A DNA stretch of 64,000 nucleotides from Pseudoduganella lutea (lineage in GTDB: Bacteria; Pseudomonadota; Gammaproteobacteria; Burkholderiales; Burkholderiaceae_D). Position numbers and translations under genes: made by a program. Location: NCBI RefSeq assembly GCF_004209755.1, contig NZ_CP035913.1:2418001-2482000 (forward strand), given 5' to 3'. Below the pieces are notes generated by a model that saw only the letters and a list, made by a program, of their open reading frames with translations, was not told where the DNA came from and searched no databases. Positions 43,872 to 53,656 of this stretch are shown here, piece by piece (position 1 is the first letter of the stretch; each line of letters opens with the position of its first letter).

Positions 43872-46800
43872 TTACACCAGCACGCGCTCGATGCCGCCGT
43901 CGTTGGCGCGGTTCACGTAGTCGGGCATCCAGTTCTCGCCCAGCAGGTGACGGGCGATTTCCACGACGATGTAGTCGGCGGTGGTACCCGAATCCTCGTT
44001 GAAGCGCGACAGGCCCTGGAAGCAGGCCGGGCAGCTCGTGAGGATCTTCACGTCGCCATCGAAGCCGTCGGCGCGCAGCTTGTCCGCGCCCTTGACCATC
44101 TCCTCTTCCTTGCGGAAGCGCACCTGGGTGGAGATGTCCGGCCGCGCCACGGCCAGCGTGCCCGACTCGCCGCAGCAGCGGTCGTTCTTTTCGATCTTCA
44201 CCGAATCGTGCGTTTGCACGAGGGCATTGACCGTCTTCATCGGATCCTGCAGCTTCATCGGCGTATGGCAGGGATCGTGGTACATGTAACGGGTACCGGT
44301 CACGCCTTCCAGCTTGACGCCCTTCTCCAGCAGGTATTCATGGATGTCCATGATGCGGCAGCCGGGGAAGATCTTCTCGAACTCATACGTGGCCAGCTGG
44401 TCATAGCAGGTGCCGCACGAGACGAGCACGGTCTTGATGTCCAGGTAGTTCAGCGTATTGGCCATGCGGTGGAAGAGGACACGGTTATCCGTCATCATCT
44501 TCTCGGCCTTGTCGTAGTCGCCCGCGCCGCGCTGCGGATAGCCGCAGCACAGGTAGCCCGGCGGCAGCACCGTCTGCACGCCCACTTCCCACAGCATCGC
44601 CTGGGTGGCCAGGCCCACCTGCGAGAACAGCCGCTCCGATCCGCAGCCCGGGAAGTAGAACACTGCTTCCGTGTTGGCGTTGGTCTTCTTCGGATCGCGG
44701 ATGATCGGGATCATCTTGTTGTCTTCGATGTCGAGCAGCGCGCGCGCGGTCTTCTTCGGCAGGTTGCCCGGCATCTTCTTGTTGACGAAGTGGATGATCT
44801 GCTCGCGGATCGGCGGCTTGCCCGTCGTCGGCGGCGGTGCCTTGGTCTGCTGGCGCGCCACCTTCTTGAACACCTCGTTGCCCAGGCGCTGGGCCTTGGC
44901 GCCGACGCCGACGATCGCCTGCCGCGCCGCGTTCACCGTGCCGGGATCGGTCGCGTTCAGGAAGAACATCGTGGCCGCCTTGGTCGGGTTGAACGAACGC
45001 TTGTCCATCTTGCGCAGCAGGTTGCGCATGTTCATCGACACGTCGCCGAAGTCGATGTTCACCGGGCACGGCGATTCGCATTTGTGGCACACGGTGCAGT
45101 GATCGGCCACGTCCTCGAACTCTTCCCAGTGGCGGATCGAGATGCCGCGGCGGGTCTGTTCCTCGTACAGGAACGCCTCGATCAGCGCCGACGTCGCCAG
45201 GATCTTGTCGCGCGGCGAATACAGCAGGTTTGCACGGGGAATGTGCGTGTTGCAGACCGGCTTGCACTTGCCGCAACGCAGGCAATCCTTGATGCTGTTG
45301 GCGATCTCGCCGATATCGCTCTGCTGCATGATCAGCGATTCGTGGCCCATCAGGCCGAACGACGGCGTGTACGCATTGCGCAGGTCGGCGTCCATGCCGG
45401 GCAGGTTCAGCAGCTTGCCCTTGTTGAAGCGGCCTTCCGGGTCCACGCGCAGCTTGTAGTCGCGGAATTCGCCGATTTCATCCTCGGTCAGGAATTCCAG
45501 CTTCGTGATGCCGATGCCGTGCTCGCCGGAGATCACGCCGTTCAGCGAGCGCGCCAGCTTCATGATGCGGGCCACGGCCTTGTGCGCATCCTGCAGCATT
45601 TCGTAATGGTCGGAGTTTACCGGCAGGTTCGTGTGCACGTTGCCGTCGCCGGCGTGCATGTGCAGCGCCACGAACACGCGGCCGCGCAGGATCCGCTTGT
45701 GGATCGCCTGCGCCTCGTCCAGGATCGGCTTGTAGGCGGCGCCATTGAAGATCTGGCGCAGCACGGCGCGGATTTCCTGCTTCCAGCTGATGCGCACGGT
45801 GCGGTCCTGCACCACGTCGAACAGCGTGGCTTCGGGCTGGCGCTGCAGGCGCTCCTCGAATGCGCCGGACAACTCCTGCAGGCCGAGCTGGTACAGCTCG
45901 AGGCGCGCGGCATCGAGCGGCTTGTCCAGGTTCGCCAGGATGAAGGTCCAGCGTTCCTGCACCTGGTCGAGCAGGGCCAGTGCCTGCTGCGGGCGGTCGC
46001 CCAGCATTTCGGCATTGCCCACGCCATCTTCGGAAGCGTCGTCGCTCTTGCCGATCGGCAGGTTGCCGGCTTCGAAGAATTCACGCAGCGCGCCCGCCAG
46101 TTCCAGCTTGTTCTTGATCGACAGCTCGACGTTGATGCGCTCGATGCCGTCCGTGTACTCGCCCATCCGGTTCAGCGGGATGACGACGTCCTCGTTGATC
46201 TTGAACGCATTGGTGTGCTTGGCGATGGCCGCGGTGCGGGCGCGGTCGAGCCAGAACTTCTTGCGCGCTTCCGGGCTGACGGCGACAAAACCTTCGCCGA
46301 CGCGGGTGTTCGCCAGGCGCACCACTTCCGATGCGGCCATCGCGACTGCATCTTCGTTGTCGCCGACGATGTCGCCGAACAGTGCCATCTTCGGCAGCAC
46401 GCCGCGCTTCGATTTCGTCGCGTAGCCCACGGCGCGCAGGTAGCGCTCGTCGAGGTGCTCCAGGCCGGCCAGGCGCAAGGTGGCGAACTGCTCGCCCTTT
46501 GCCGGCAGGCCATCGAGGTAATCCTTGATCTCGACGATCGATGGAATCGCGTCGCGCGCCTGGCCGAAGAACTCGAGGCAGACGGTGCGCGTGAACTTCG
46601 GCATCTTGTGCAGGATCCAGCGCCCGGAAGTGATCAGGCCGTCGCAGCCTTCCTTCTGGATGCCCGGCAGGCCAGCCAGGAACTTGTCCGTCACGTCCTT
46701 GCCCAAGCCCTCCTTGCGGAACTTGCGGCCGGCGATTTCCAGGATCTCGGTCTTGAACGGAGCGCCTTTCGCTTCGCCCTTCGCGTTCGGGTGCGTCCAT

Positions 46801-47885
46801 TCGAGCTTGAAGCGGGCCAGCGGCGTGTCGTGGATCTTCGACAGGTTGTGGTCCAGGCGCGTGACGTCGAGCCAGTCGCCGTTCGGGTCGACCATGCGCC
46901 ACGATGCCAGGTTGTCCAGCGCGGTACCCCACAGCACGGCCTTCTTGCCGCCCGCGTTCATGGCGATGTTCCCGCCGATGCACGAAGCGTGCGCCGACGT
47001 GGGGTCGACCGCGAACACGAAGCCGGCCTTTTCCGCCGCGACCGACACCTGGTTCGTGATCACGCCCGCCTCGGTGTAGATGGTGGCGTAATCGCGATCG
47101 AGGCCCGGAAGGACCTTCATTTCGACCGGGTCGATGCGCAGCAGCTTTTCCGTGTTGATCACGGCCGACAGCGGCGTCAGCGGAATCGCGCCGCCGGTGT
47201 AGCCGGTGCCGCCGCCGCGCGGGATGATCGTCAGCCCCAGTTCGATACAGCCCTTCACGAGGCCGGCCATTTCCTCCTCGGCATCCGGCGTGAGCACCAC
47301 GAACGGATATTCGACGCGCCAGTCGGTGGCGTCGGTCACGTGCGACACGCGCTTCATGCCGTCGAAGCAGATGTTGTGCTTGGCCGTGTAGCGGCCCAGC
47401 ACCTTGACCGCGCGCTTGCGCAAGTCGTACGTCTGGCGGAATTCATCGCCGAAGTCGGCCACGGCCTTGCTGGCGGCAGCCAGCAGCTTTTCCACGCTGG
47501 CCGCACGTTTCGCCGCCACTTCGCCCGATTCGTCGGCATCGACGGCCAGGCGCCGCTTGTCCACCTCGGACAGCCGGTGATGCAGCGCGTCGATCAGTGC
47601 CTGGCGGCGTTTCGGGTTGTCCAGCAGGTCGTCCTGCAGGTAGGGATTGCGGCGCACGACCCAGATATCGCCCAGCACCTCATACAGCATGCGCGCGGAG
47701 CGCCCGGTCTGGCGCGCACTGCGCAGCTCGTCCAGCAAGCGCCAGGATTCCTCACCCAGCAGGCGAATGACGATCTCGCGGTCGGAGAACGAAGTGTAGT
47801 TGTACGGGATTTCACGGACGCGGGTCGGCGCGTGGCCGTCCGGCGATTCTGCGAGCAAGGCCTGGAGTTGTGCTGGTGCGTTCAT
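43872..47885 (-). CDS. large FAD/4Fe-4S/CCG oxidoreductase (D-lactate/2-hydroxyglutarate dehydrogenase-like)
   Basis: The 1337-aa protein is a multi-domain fusion. Order: a DUF3683-like N-terminal region (about 1-150); an FAD-binding type 4 domain (about 180-400, with [19 protein letters not shown] and [19 protein letters not shown]); an FAD-oxidase C domain ([32 protein letters not shown]); two 4Fe-4S motifs ([11 protein letters not shown] and [12 protein letters not shown]); and a CCG-type domain with several CCG and CGTC cysteines ([20 protein letters not shown]). It probably oxidises a 2-hydroxyacid and passes electrons to the quinone pool. It lies downstream of a divergent gap and upstream of HIT and DUF971 genes. 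Confidence 0.87.
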   Translation of the reverse strand: MNAPAQLQALLAESPDGHAPTRVREIPYNYTSFSDREIVIRLLGEESWRLLDELRSARQTGRSARMLYEVLGDIWVVRRNPYLQDDLLDNPKRRQALIDALHHRLSEVDKRRLAVDADESGEVAAKRAASVEKLLAAASKAVADFGDEFRQTYDLRKRAVKVLGRYTAKHNICFDGMKRVSHVTDATDWRVEYPFVVLTPDAEEEMAGLVKGCIELGLTIIPRGGGTGYTGGAIPLTPLSAVINTEKLLRIDPVEMKVLPGLDRDYATIYTEAGVITNQVSVAAEKAGFVFAVDPTSAHASCIGGNIAMNAGGKKAVLWGTALDNLASWRMVDPNGDWLDVTRLDHNLSKIHDTPLARFKLEWTHPNAKGEAKGAPFKTEILEIAGRKFRKEGLGKDVTDKFLAGLPGIQKEGCDGLITSGRWILHKMPKFTRTVCLEFFGQARDAIPSIVEIKDYLDGLPAKGEQFATLRLAGLEHLDERYLRAVGYATKSKRGVLPKMALFGDIVGDNEDAVAMAASEVVRLANTRVGEGFVAVSPEARKKFWLDRARTAAIAKHTNAFKINEDVVIPLNRMGEYTDGIERINVELSIKNKLELAGALREFFEAGNLPIGKSDDASEDGVGNAEMLGDRPQQALALLDQVQERWTFILANLDKPLDAARLELYQLGLQELSGAFEERLQRQPEATLFDVVQDRTVRISWKQEIRAVLRQIFNGAAYKPILDEAQAIHKRILRGRVFVALHMHAGDGNVHTNLPVNSDHYEMLQDAHKAVARIMKLARSLNGVISGEHGIGITKLEFLTEDEIGEFRDYKLRVDPEGRFNKGKLLNLPGMDADLRNAYTPSFGLMGHESLIMQQSDIGEIANSIKDCLRCGKCKPVCNTHIPRANLLYSPRDKILATSALIEAFLYEEQTRRGISIRHWEEFEDVADHCTVCHKCESPCPVNIDFGDVSMNMRNLLRKMDKRSFNPTKAATMFFLNATDPGTVNAARQAIVGVGAKAQRLGNEVFKKVARQQTKAPPPTTGKPPIREQIIHFVNKKMPGNLPKKTARALLDIEDNKMIPIIRDPKKTNANTEAVFYFPGCGSERLFSQVGLATQAMLWEVGVQTVLPPGYLCCGYPQRGAGDYDKAEKMMTDNRVLFHRMANTLNYLDIKTVLVSCGTCYDQLATYEFEKIFPGCRIMDIHEYLLEKGVKLEGVTGTRYMYHDPCHTPMKLQDPMKTVNALVQTHDSVKIEKNDRCCGESGTLAVARPDISTQVRFRKEEEMVKGADKLRADGFDGDVKILTSCPACFQGLSRFNEDSGTTADYIVVEIARHLLGENWMPDYVNRANDGGIERVLV

Positions 47886-48111
47886 GTGGGGGGATACAGA
47901 AGACGCTGGAGATGGTCACTAAGGGGTCCATTTTATCTTATTGCGGCGCACCACGTTTCAACACCCCTATTTTTTGCCGGGTTACGTGAACGTCAAGTCA
48001 CGAAATAATATTCGGAACTTTCCTAAAATCATCAATCTCCATGCGGTTTTGACATCTGAAAATGACAAAATTGTGCGCGCATTCCGCCGGAGCAAAATAA
48101 AGTGTAGCGTT

Positions 48112-48606
48112 TCAACCACCCAGCATTTGTGCCAGGGAACGCCAGAAACCATCGGGGATGTACAGCAGTGCCGCCGTCATGGTGAGGTAGCGGGCGAACT
48201 TGCCAATTGCCATATAGCCGACGGCGGGCCAGAACGGCAGCTTCAGCCAGCCACCCAGCGTGCACAACGGGTCGCCGATCCCCGGCACCCACGACAGCAG
48301 CATCGTCTTCGCGCCATAGTGGGCCAGCCAGCCGAACCAGCGGCTTTGCCGTTCCTTCGAGAACGCGGCCTTGGCGTAATACCCCATCCAGTAATCGACG
48401 ATGCCGCCCAGCGTGTTGCCGCAGGTGGCCACGAGGATGGCAGGCCAGAACAGTTCCGGGTTGGCCTTGCAGACCGCGAAGACGGCCGGTTCGGAGCCGA
48501 GGGGAACCAGGGTTGCAGAAACAAACGAAATGATGAAGACGGACGTCAACCCCACTTCCGGCGCCGCCAGGAAGGCCAGCAGCCAGGCTATCGAATTTTC
48601 AATCAT
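48112..48606 (-). CDS. YqaA/DedA-like inner-membrane protein
   Basis: The 164-aa protein is mostly hydrophobic with four or more membrane spans. PLGSEPAVFAVC, NTLGGIVDYWMGYYAK, WVPGIGDPLCTLGGWLKLPF and the length fit the YqaA branch of the VTT/DedA family, thought to act in lipid or ion movement across the membrane. The function is not established. The 226-bp region downstream (47886-48111) is AT-richer and holds no supported gene. Confidence 0.85.
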   Translation of the reverse strand: MIENSIAWLLAFLAAPEVGLTSVFIISFVSATLVPLGSEPAVFAVCKANPELFWPAILVATCGNTLGGIVDYWMGYYAKAAFSKERQSRWFGWLAHYGAKTMLLSWVPGIGDPLCTLGGWLKLPFWPAVGYMAIGKFARYLTMTAALLYIPDGFWRSLAQMLGG

Positions 48607-48690
48607 GCATTTTCAGTCAGGCAGTCAGTTCCATACGCAGTACCGGCTGTGGCGACCGTGAAGATTTGGCGGGTGGCTCGGGCTTCCCAT

Positions 48691-48696
48691 TATAAT
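48691..48696 (+). promoter_or_regulatory. -10 box upstream of ilvA
   Basis: A perfect TATAAT lies 137 bases before the ilvA start. A weak TTGGCG (48665-48670) is 20 bases upstream, longer than ideal. It is the best promoter candidate in the 226-bp divergent region. Confidence 0.45.
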
Positions 48697-48832
48697 GATC
48701 CGACACCCGTCAACCCGCACGAATGGCAGGCGCGCACATCCCGCGCACCCTGTACGCGTTCGGCTACTCCCGGTTATCCACCGTCGATTCATCGCACTGC
48801 GCCATCCGCCTGGATTCACTCCGCTCGAGACC

Positions 48833-50365
48833 ATGACTACCGACTACCTGAAGAAGATCCTTACCGCGCGCGTCTATGACGTTGCCCATGAAACGCCTCT
48901 GGAACTGGCGCCGACCCTGTCGCAGCGCTTCCAGAACCGAATTTACTTCAAGCGCGAGGATATTCAGGACGTATTCAGCTTCAAGATCCGCGGTGCCTAC
49001 AACAAGATGGCGCACCTGTCCGAAGCGCAGCTCAAGCGCGGCGTGATCTGCGCCTCGGCCGGCAACCATGCGCAGGGCGTGGCGCTGTCCGCCGTGCGCA
49101 TGGATTGCCGCGCCGTCATCGTGATGCCGACCACCACGCCGCTGGTGAAGGTCGAATCTGTCAAGGCGCGCGGTGGCGACAACGTGGAAGTGCTGCTGCA
49201 CGGCGAGTCGTACACGGATGCCTACAACCATGCGCTCACGCTGGAAAAAGAACAGAAGCTCACGTTCGTGCACCCGTTCGACGATCCGGACGTGATCGCC
49301 GGCCAGGGCACGATCGGCCTGGAAATCCTGCGCCAGCACTCGGGCCCGATCCATGCGGTGTTCATCGCCATTGGCGGCGGCGGGCTGATTTCGGGCGTGG
49401 CCGCCTACATCAAGCAGATCCGGCCGGACATCAAGATCATCGGCGTGGAAACGATGGACGCCGATGCCATGGCGCGCAGCCTGAAGGCGGGCGAACGCGT
49501 GACCTTGCCGGACGTGGGCCTGTTCGCGGACGGCACCGCCGTGCGCCTGGTCGGCGAGGAAACGTTCCGGCTCGCGCAGCAGTACGTGGACGACGTGATC
49601 ATCGTCGACACGGATGCGATCTGCGCGGCGATCAAGGACGTGTTTACCGATACCCGCTCGATCCTGGAACCTTCCGGCGCGCTGGCCGTGGCCGGTGCCA
49701 AGGCGTATATCGAGCGCGCGGCGCTGACGAAGAATCCGATCCAGAACGAGACGCTGATCACGGTCACCTCGGGCGCCAACATGAACTTCGACCGGCTGCG
49801 CTTCGTGGCCGAACGCGCCGAGCTGGGCGAATTCCGCGAAGCCGTGTTCGCCGTGACGATGGCCGAACAGCGCGGCAGCTTCAAGCGCTTCTGCGCGCTG
49901 ATCGGCCCGCGCAACGTGACCGAGTTCAACTACCGGATCAGCGACCAGGAAAAGGCGCACGTGTTCGTCGGCGTGCAGATCGCCGACCGCGGCGAATCGG
50001 CCGCCCTGGCGCGCCGCTTCGAGGAACACGATTTCAGCACGCTGGAACTGACGCACGACGAACTGGCCAAGTCGCACCTGCGCCACCTCGTGGGCGGCAA
50101 GAGCGCGCTGGCCCGGGACGAGCTGCTGTACCGCTTTGAATTCCCCGAACGCCCGGGCGCGCTGATGCGCTTCCTGGACAGCATGGCGCCGAACTGGAAC
50201 ATCTCGCTGTGCCACTACCGCTCGCAGGGCGGCGACGTGGGCCGCATCCTGGTCGGCCTGCAGGTGCCGCCGGAAGAAATGGACGAATTCGCCAAATTCC
50301 TCGCCACGCTGGGCTACCGGTACTGGGACGAGACACAGAATCCCGTCTACAAGATGTTCCTGTAA
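48833..50365 (+). CDS. ilvA: threonine ammonia-lyase, biosynthetic
   Basis: The 510-aa PLP enzyme deaminates threonine to 2-oxobutanoate, the first step of isoleucine synthesis. The PLP lysine is Lys51 in SFKIRGAYNKM, and the phosphate-binding loop IGGGGLISGVA is present. Two ACT-like regulatory domains occupy the C-terminal 150 residues (SFKRFCALIGPRNVTEFNYR and FPERPGALMRFLDSM), so feedback control by isoleucine is expected. An upstream in-frame start at 48695 gives an unlikely basic leader. It is monocistronic and is followed by a composite palindrome. Confidence 0.95.
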   Translation: MTTDYLKKILTARVYDVAHETPLELAPTLSQRFQNRIYFKREDIQDVFSFKIRGAYNKMAHLSEAQLKRGVICASAGNHAQGVALSAVRMDCRAVIVMPTTTPLVKVESVKARGGDNVEVLLHGESYTDAYNHALTLEKEQKLTFVHPFDDPDVIAGQGTIGLEILRQHSGPIHAVFIAIGGGGLISGVAAYIKQIRPDIKIIGVETMDADAMARSLKAGERVTLPDVGLFADGTAVRLVGEETFRLAQQYVDDVIIVDTDAICAAIKDVFTDTRSILEPSGALAVAGAKAYIERAALTKNPIQNETLITVTSGANMNFDRLRFVAERAELGEFREAVFAVTMAEQRGSFKRFCALIGPRNVTEFNYRISDQEKAHVFVGVQIADRGESAALARRFEEHDFSTLELTHDELAKSHLRHLVGGKSALARDELLYRFEFPERPGALMRFLDSMAPNWNISLCHYRSQGGDVGRILVGLQVPPEEMDEFAKFLATLGYRYWDETQNPVYKMFL

Positions 50366-50390
50366 TCCGGACAGCAGCTTCGTCCAGAAA

Positions 50391-50572
50391 ACGTTGCTCG
50401 AAAAATGGGGGCGTAGCCGAGGGTGACGCAGGGGTTTCGCGGAGCATGCTCCGCGCCTGCAGAACGATGTTGCCATGCAGGGCAACATCTTCAAGGAGCC
50501 TGCTCCTTGTCGGCGTAGCGATGCTGGCTTGCAAGCCAGCATTCCTTCCGTACCCCATTTTTCGAGCAACGT
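50391..50572. repeat. composite palindrome: 20-bp perfect arms enclosing four smaller palindromes
   Basis: Perfect 20-bp arms lie at 50391-50410 and 50553-50572 (ACGTTGCTCG through AATGGGG, and its complement). They match the simple 39-bp palindrome at 23176-23214. Inside are GCGGAGCA/TGCTCCGC (50439-50454), GATGTTGCC/GGCAACATC (50466-50489), CAAGGAGC/GCTCCTTG (50492-50509) and ATGCTGGCTTG/CAAGCCAGCAT (50521-50542). The element fills most of the 294-bp ilvA-queF gap. Confidence 0.82.
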
Positions 50573-50659
50573 TTCGAAAGCTGGCAGCCTTCCGCGTGAC
50601 GACCGCCCGCTTCCGTTTTCAGCTACCATGGCGGGCTGTCCCGTTTTGAAGGCCCCGCC

Positions 50660-51493
50660 ATGTCGAATTCCCCAGAACATTCCCCACTCGGCAAGAACTC
50701 TGCTTACCGCACCGATTACGCGCCGGAACTGCTGTTCCCGATCCCGCGCATCGGCAAACGTGACGAGCTCGGCTTGACAGGCACGCTGCCATTCTTCGGC
50801 GTCGACATCTGGAATGCGTACGAACTGTCGTGGCTGAACATGCGCGGCAAGCCGCAAGTGGCCGTGGCGCGCATCACGGTGCCGGCCGACTCGCCGAACA
50901 TCATCGAATCGAAGTCGTTCAAGCTGTACCTGAATTCGTTCAACCAGACGCGGCTGGGTGGCCCGGAAGCGTTGCGCGAGCTGCTGCAGCAGGATCTGTC
51001 CGCCGCGACCGGGGCCACCGTGCACGTGGCACTGACGATGCAGGAAGAATTCGGCAAGCTGCAGATGGGTGAACTCGATGGCCTGCTGCTGGACCGCCTC
51101 GACATCGAAATCGACAACTATTCGCCGCAGCCATCGATCCTGAAAGCCGCCGTCGATGAATTGCCCGTCGAGGAAACCCTGGTGTCGCATTTGCTGAAAT
51201 CGAACTGCCTGGTGACCGGCCAGCCGGACTGGGGCAGCGTGCAGATCAGCTACGCCGGCCCCCAGATCGACCAGGAAAGCCTGTTGAAGTACCTGATCGG
51301 TTTTCGCGAGCACAATGAATTCCATGAGCAATGCGTGGAGCGGATCTTCGTGGACATCCTGCGCGAGTGCCGGCCCGCCCACCTGACCGTGTATGCCCGG
51401 TACACCCGCCGTGGCGGACTCGACATCAATCCCTGGCGCAGCAACTTCACCAAGGCCGGCAGCCCGTCGAATCTGCGCAACGCACGACAGTGA
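50660..51493 (+). CDS. queF: 7-cyano-7-deazaguanine reductase (QueF, long form)
   Basis: The 277-aa NADPH-dependent enzyme reduces preQ0 to preQ1 in queuosine synthesis. It is the two-domain form: the substrate motif [17 protein letters not shown] is at 81-97 and the catalytic Cys183 is in [15 protein letters not shown], with the Glu in the [13 protein letters not shown] region. The ATG is not preceded by a strong ribosome site. No other que genes are adjacent. It is preceded by the composite palindrome. Confidence 0.94.
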   Translation: MSNSPEHSPLGKNSAYRTDYAPELLFPIPRIGKRDELGLTGTLPFFGVDIWNAYELSWLNMRGKPQVAVARITVPADSPNIIESKSFKLYLNSFNQTRLGGPEALRELLQQDLSAATGATVHVALTMQEEFGKLQMGELDGLLLDRLDIEIDNYSPQPSILKAAVDELPVEETLVSHLLKSNCLVTGQPDWGSVQISYAGPQIDQESLLKYLIGFREHNEFHEQCVERIFVDILRECRPAHLTVYARYTRRGGLDINPWRSNFTKAGSPSNLRNARQ

Positions 51494-51735
51494 TTGAGGC
51501 ATCGCAAAGCATTCATCTTAGGAGTATGCTCAGCTTCAGGATGCTCGCGGCACGATCGTCCGAAACGCGCAATAATTGGCCAATGCCGGTTCGCGCGATG
51601 GAAATGTCGGCGCACAACGTTGTTTTAACGTGGAAATAGCGCTGGCTGTATTCGTTGTGTTTCAAAACACTTTTCAACGCATGCATGGCAAGCTGGCCGG
51701 CAGCGGGGCGCAGGTGCCGGTCCGAGCAATTTCGG

Positions 51736-51764
51736 GTTACACGGCGGTGAAACAGGCCTATAAT
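51736..51764 (+). promoter_or_regulatory. sigma-70 promoter of ptsN
   Basis: GTTACA (51736-51741), a 17-base spacer and a perfect TATAAT (51759-51764) lie 47 bases before ptsN. They should drive ptsN-hprK. The 317-bp region 51494-51810 is otherwise without a supported gene. Confidence 0.65.
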
Positions 51765-51810
51765 TCTGCTCGCCAGCCACCTTTGTGCGCCGCACCAATT
51801 ACGTCGCGTT

Positions 51811-52293
51811 ATGAATAACCTGAGTAAAATCCTTTCGCCCGAGAACGTTCAACTGGATCTGGAAGTCTCCAGCAAGAAGCGCGCTTTCGAGCAAGCAGGC
51901 CTGATCTTTGAGAACAATTGCGGTATCGCCCGCTCGACCGTTTCGGACAATCTGTTTGCCCGCGAACGACTGGGCTCGACCGGCCTGGGCCACGGCGTGG
52001 CCGTCCCGCACGGGCGCGTCAAGGGCGCGAAGAGCCTGAAGTCGCCGCTGGCGGCCTTCGTGAGACTGGCCGAGCCGATTCCCTTCGAATCGCCGGATGG
52101 CAAGCCCGTGAACCTGCTGTTTTTCCTGCTCATTCCCGATCACGTGACACAGCAGCACCTGGAAATCCTGTCGGAGATTGCCGAAATGTTTTCCGATGAC
52201 GCTTTCCGCCAGGCGCTCAGCACCGATCCCGACCCGCGTTCCGTGCATCGCCGCATCGTGAACTGGCAGCCCAGCTTGCAGGCGGCGGGCTGA
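51811..52293 (+). CDS. ptsN: nitrogen-regulatory PTS IIA protein
   Basis: The 160-aa EIIA-Ntr domain has the phosphorylated His67 in GHGVAVPHGRV. The family is the output of the PTS-Ntr phosphorelay and controls potassium transport, carbon/nitrogen balance and related functions by protein contact. A promoter is visible upstream. hprK follows after 35 bases. In relatives ptsN normally sits after rpoN-hpf; here those two genes are 11 kb away on the other strand. Confidence 0.95.
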   Translation: MNNLSKILSPENVQLDLEVSSKKRAFEQAGLIFENNCGIARSTVSDNLFARERLGSTGLGHGVAVPHGRVKGAKSLKSPLAAFVRLAEPIPFESPDGKPVNLLFFLLIPDHVTQQHLEILSEIAEMFSDDAFRQALSTDPDPRSVHRRIVNWQPSLQAAG

Positions 52294-52328
52294 CCGGGCG
52301 TCGATCTACTCCACAATAAAAAGAACCC

Positions 52329-53264
52329 ATGCTGCAAAATCCCCTGACGATTCAACGCCTGTACGACGACAATCGGGAATCTTTGCAACTGGGCTGGTTT
52401 GCCGGCTTTCCCGGCGGCGAACGCACGATTTCCGGCGACGCGGCTTCGGCCGCCGACCAGGTGGGCCACCTGAACACGATCCACCCGGGCCGCATCCAGG
52501 TGTTCGGTCACCAGGAAATCAATTATTACCACCGCCTGAAGGCGCTCACGCGCGCCCATGTCATCGGCGAGCTGATCGCCGGCGGCCCGCCGGCGCTGAT
52601 CGTTGCACAGGGGCTGGAAACGCCGCCCGACATCCTCGCGATCTGCGACGAAAAAAACATCCCGCTGTTTTCCACGCCATTGCCCGCGGCACAAGTGATC
52701 GACTTCCTGCGCGTGTACCTGTCGAAGAAGCTGGCGCAACGCATCATCATGCACGGCGTGTTCATGGACGTGCTCGGTGTCGGCGTGCTGATCACGGGCG
52801 ACTCCGGGCTCGGCAAGAGCGAACTGGGGCTGGAACTGATCTCGCGCAGCCATGGCCTGGTGGCCGACGATGCCGTGGAATTTTCGCGCATCGCACCGAA
52901 CATGATCGAGGGCCGCTGCCCGCCCCTGCTGCAGAACCTGCTCGAGGTGCGCGGGCTGGGGCTGCTGGACATCAAGGCGATCTTCGGCGAGACCGCGGTG
53001 CGCCGCAAGATGCGCCTGAAACTGATCGTCCATCTGGTGCGCCGCTCCGCGCTCGAGGAAGAAGTCGAACGCCTGCCCTTCCAGTTCCCCACCGAAGACG
53101 TGCTCGGCCTGCCGATCCGCAAGGTCGTGATCCCCGTGGCCGCCGGCCGCAACATCGCGGTGCTTCTGGAAGCCGCCGTGCGCAACACCATCCTGCAACT
53201 GCGCGGGATCGATACGCTGCAGGAGTTCATGGAACGGCAACGGCAAGCGATGAGCGGGGACTAG
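52329..53264 (+). CDS. hprK: HPr kinase/phosphorylase
   Basis: The 311-aa bifunctional enzyme phosphorylates and dephosphorylates HPr-type proteins at Ser. The P-loop GDSGLGKS (157-164), His142 in [10 protein letters not shown] and the C-terminal signature [20 protein letters not shown] are all present. It belongs to the PTS-Ntr circuit with PtsN. The stop codon (TAG) sits inside a hairpin (GGGGACT/AGTCCCC, 53256-53272). The tail coding sequence (MSGD and stop) is copied twice more in the repeat tract that follows. Confidence 0.95.
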   Translation: MLQNPLTIQRLYDDNRESLQLGWFAGFPGGERTISGDAASAADQVGHLNTIHPGRIQVFGHQEINYYHRLKALTRAHVIGELIAGGPPALIVAQGLETPPDILAICDEKNIPLFSTPLPAAQVIDFLRVYLSKKLAQRIIMHGVFMDVLGVGVLITGDSGLGKSELGLELISRSHGLVADDAVEFSRIAPNMIEGRCPPLLQNLLEVRGLGLLDIKAIFGETAVRRKMRLKLIVHLVRRSALEEEVERLPFQFPTEDVLGLPIRKVVIPVAAGRNIAVLLEAAVRNTILQLRGIDTLQEFMERQRQAMSGD

Positions 53265-53586
53265 AAGTCCCCTCCATCGCAACGTTGCCAAGGCGTGCTC
53301 GCTTGCAAGCGAGCACCGTTCCGCAGGCGCAGAGCAGTGCTCTGCGAAGCTGTGGCCTTGCATGGCCACAGCGTTCCGCAGGCACAGAGCGATGCTCTGT
53401 GAAATCCCTGCTCCACTCCCTGCTCCACCAGCGTCAGGCAATGAGCGGCGACTGAAGTCGCCCCTCATCGCAATGCTGCCAAGGAGAGCTGCCTTGCAAG
53501 GCAGCTCCGCTTCGGTGGCGCCGAGCCGTGCTCGTCGAATTCCCACCTTCGCCAACGGCAAGCAATGAGCGGAGACTGACGTCCCC
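53256..53586. repeat. modular palindrome tract containing copies of the hprK tail
   Basis: The hprK end and its hairpin GGGGACT/AGTCCCC (53256-53272) recur as GGCGACT/AGTCGCC (53447-53462) and GGAGAC/GTCCCC (53571-53586), each preceded by ATGAGC and encoding MSGD-stop. Other modules: a 22-bp palindrome GTGCTCGCTTG/CAAGCGAGCAC (53295-53316), CGCAGAGC/GCTCTGCG (53328-53346), GCTGTGGCC/GGCCACAGC (53349-53372), CACAGAGC/GCTCTGTG (53383-53401) and GAGCTGCCTTG/CAAGGCAGCTC (53486-53507). Stem bases change in compensating pairs. There is no gene in 53265-53656. Confidence 0.82.
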
Positions 53587-53656
53587 TGCAACTCATCGCT
53601 GGCGCCACGCCACACCGTAAGCCGGTACTATCCCGGTTTGAGTCCTGGTATCACAC

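Noticed and set aside
43458..48008. 1516-codon plus-strand open frame over the FAD oxidoreductase
   Set aside because: Antisense shadow; the minus strand has clear domains along the same span.
51576..51818. 80-codon plus-strand frame before ptsN
   Set aside because: Runs through the ptsN promoter and has no ribosome site.
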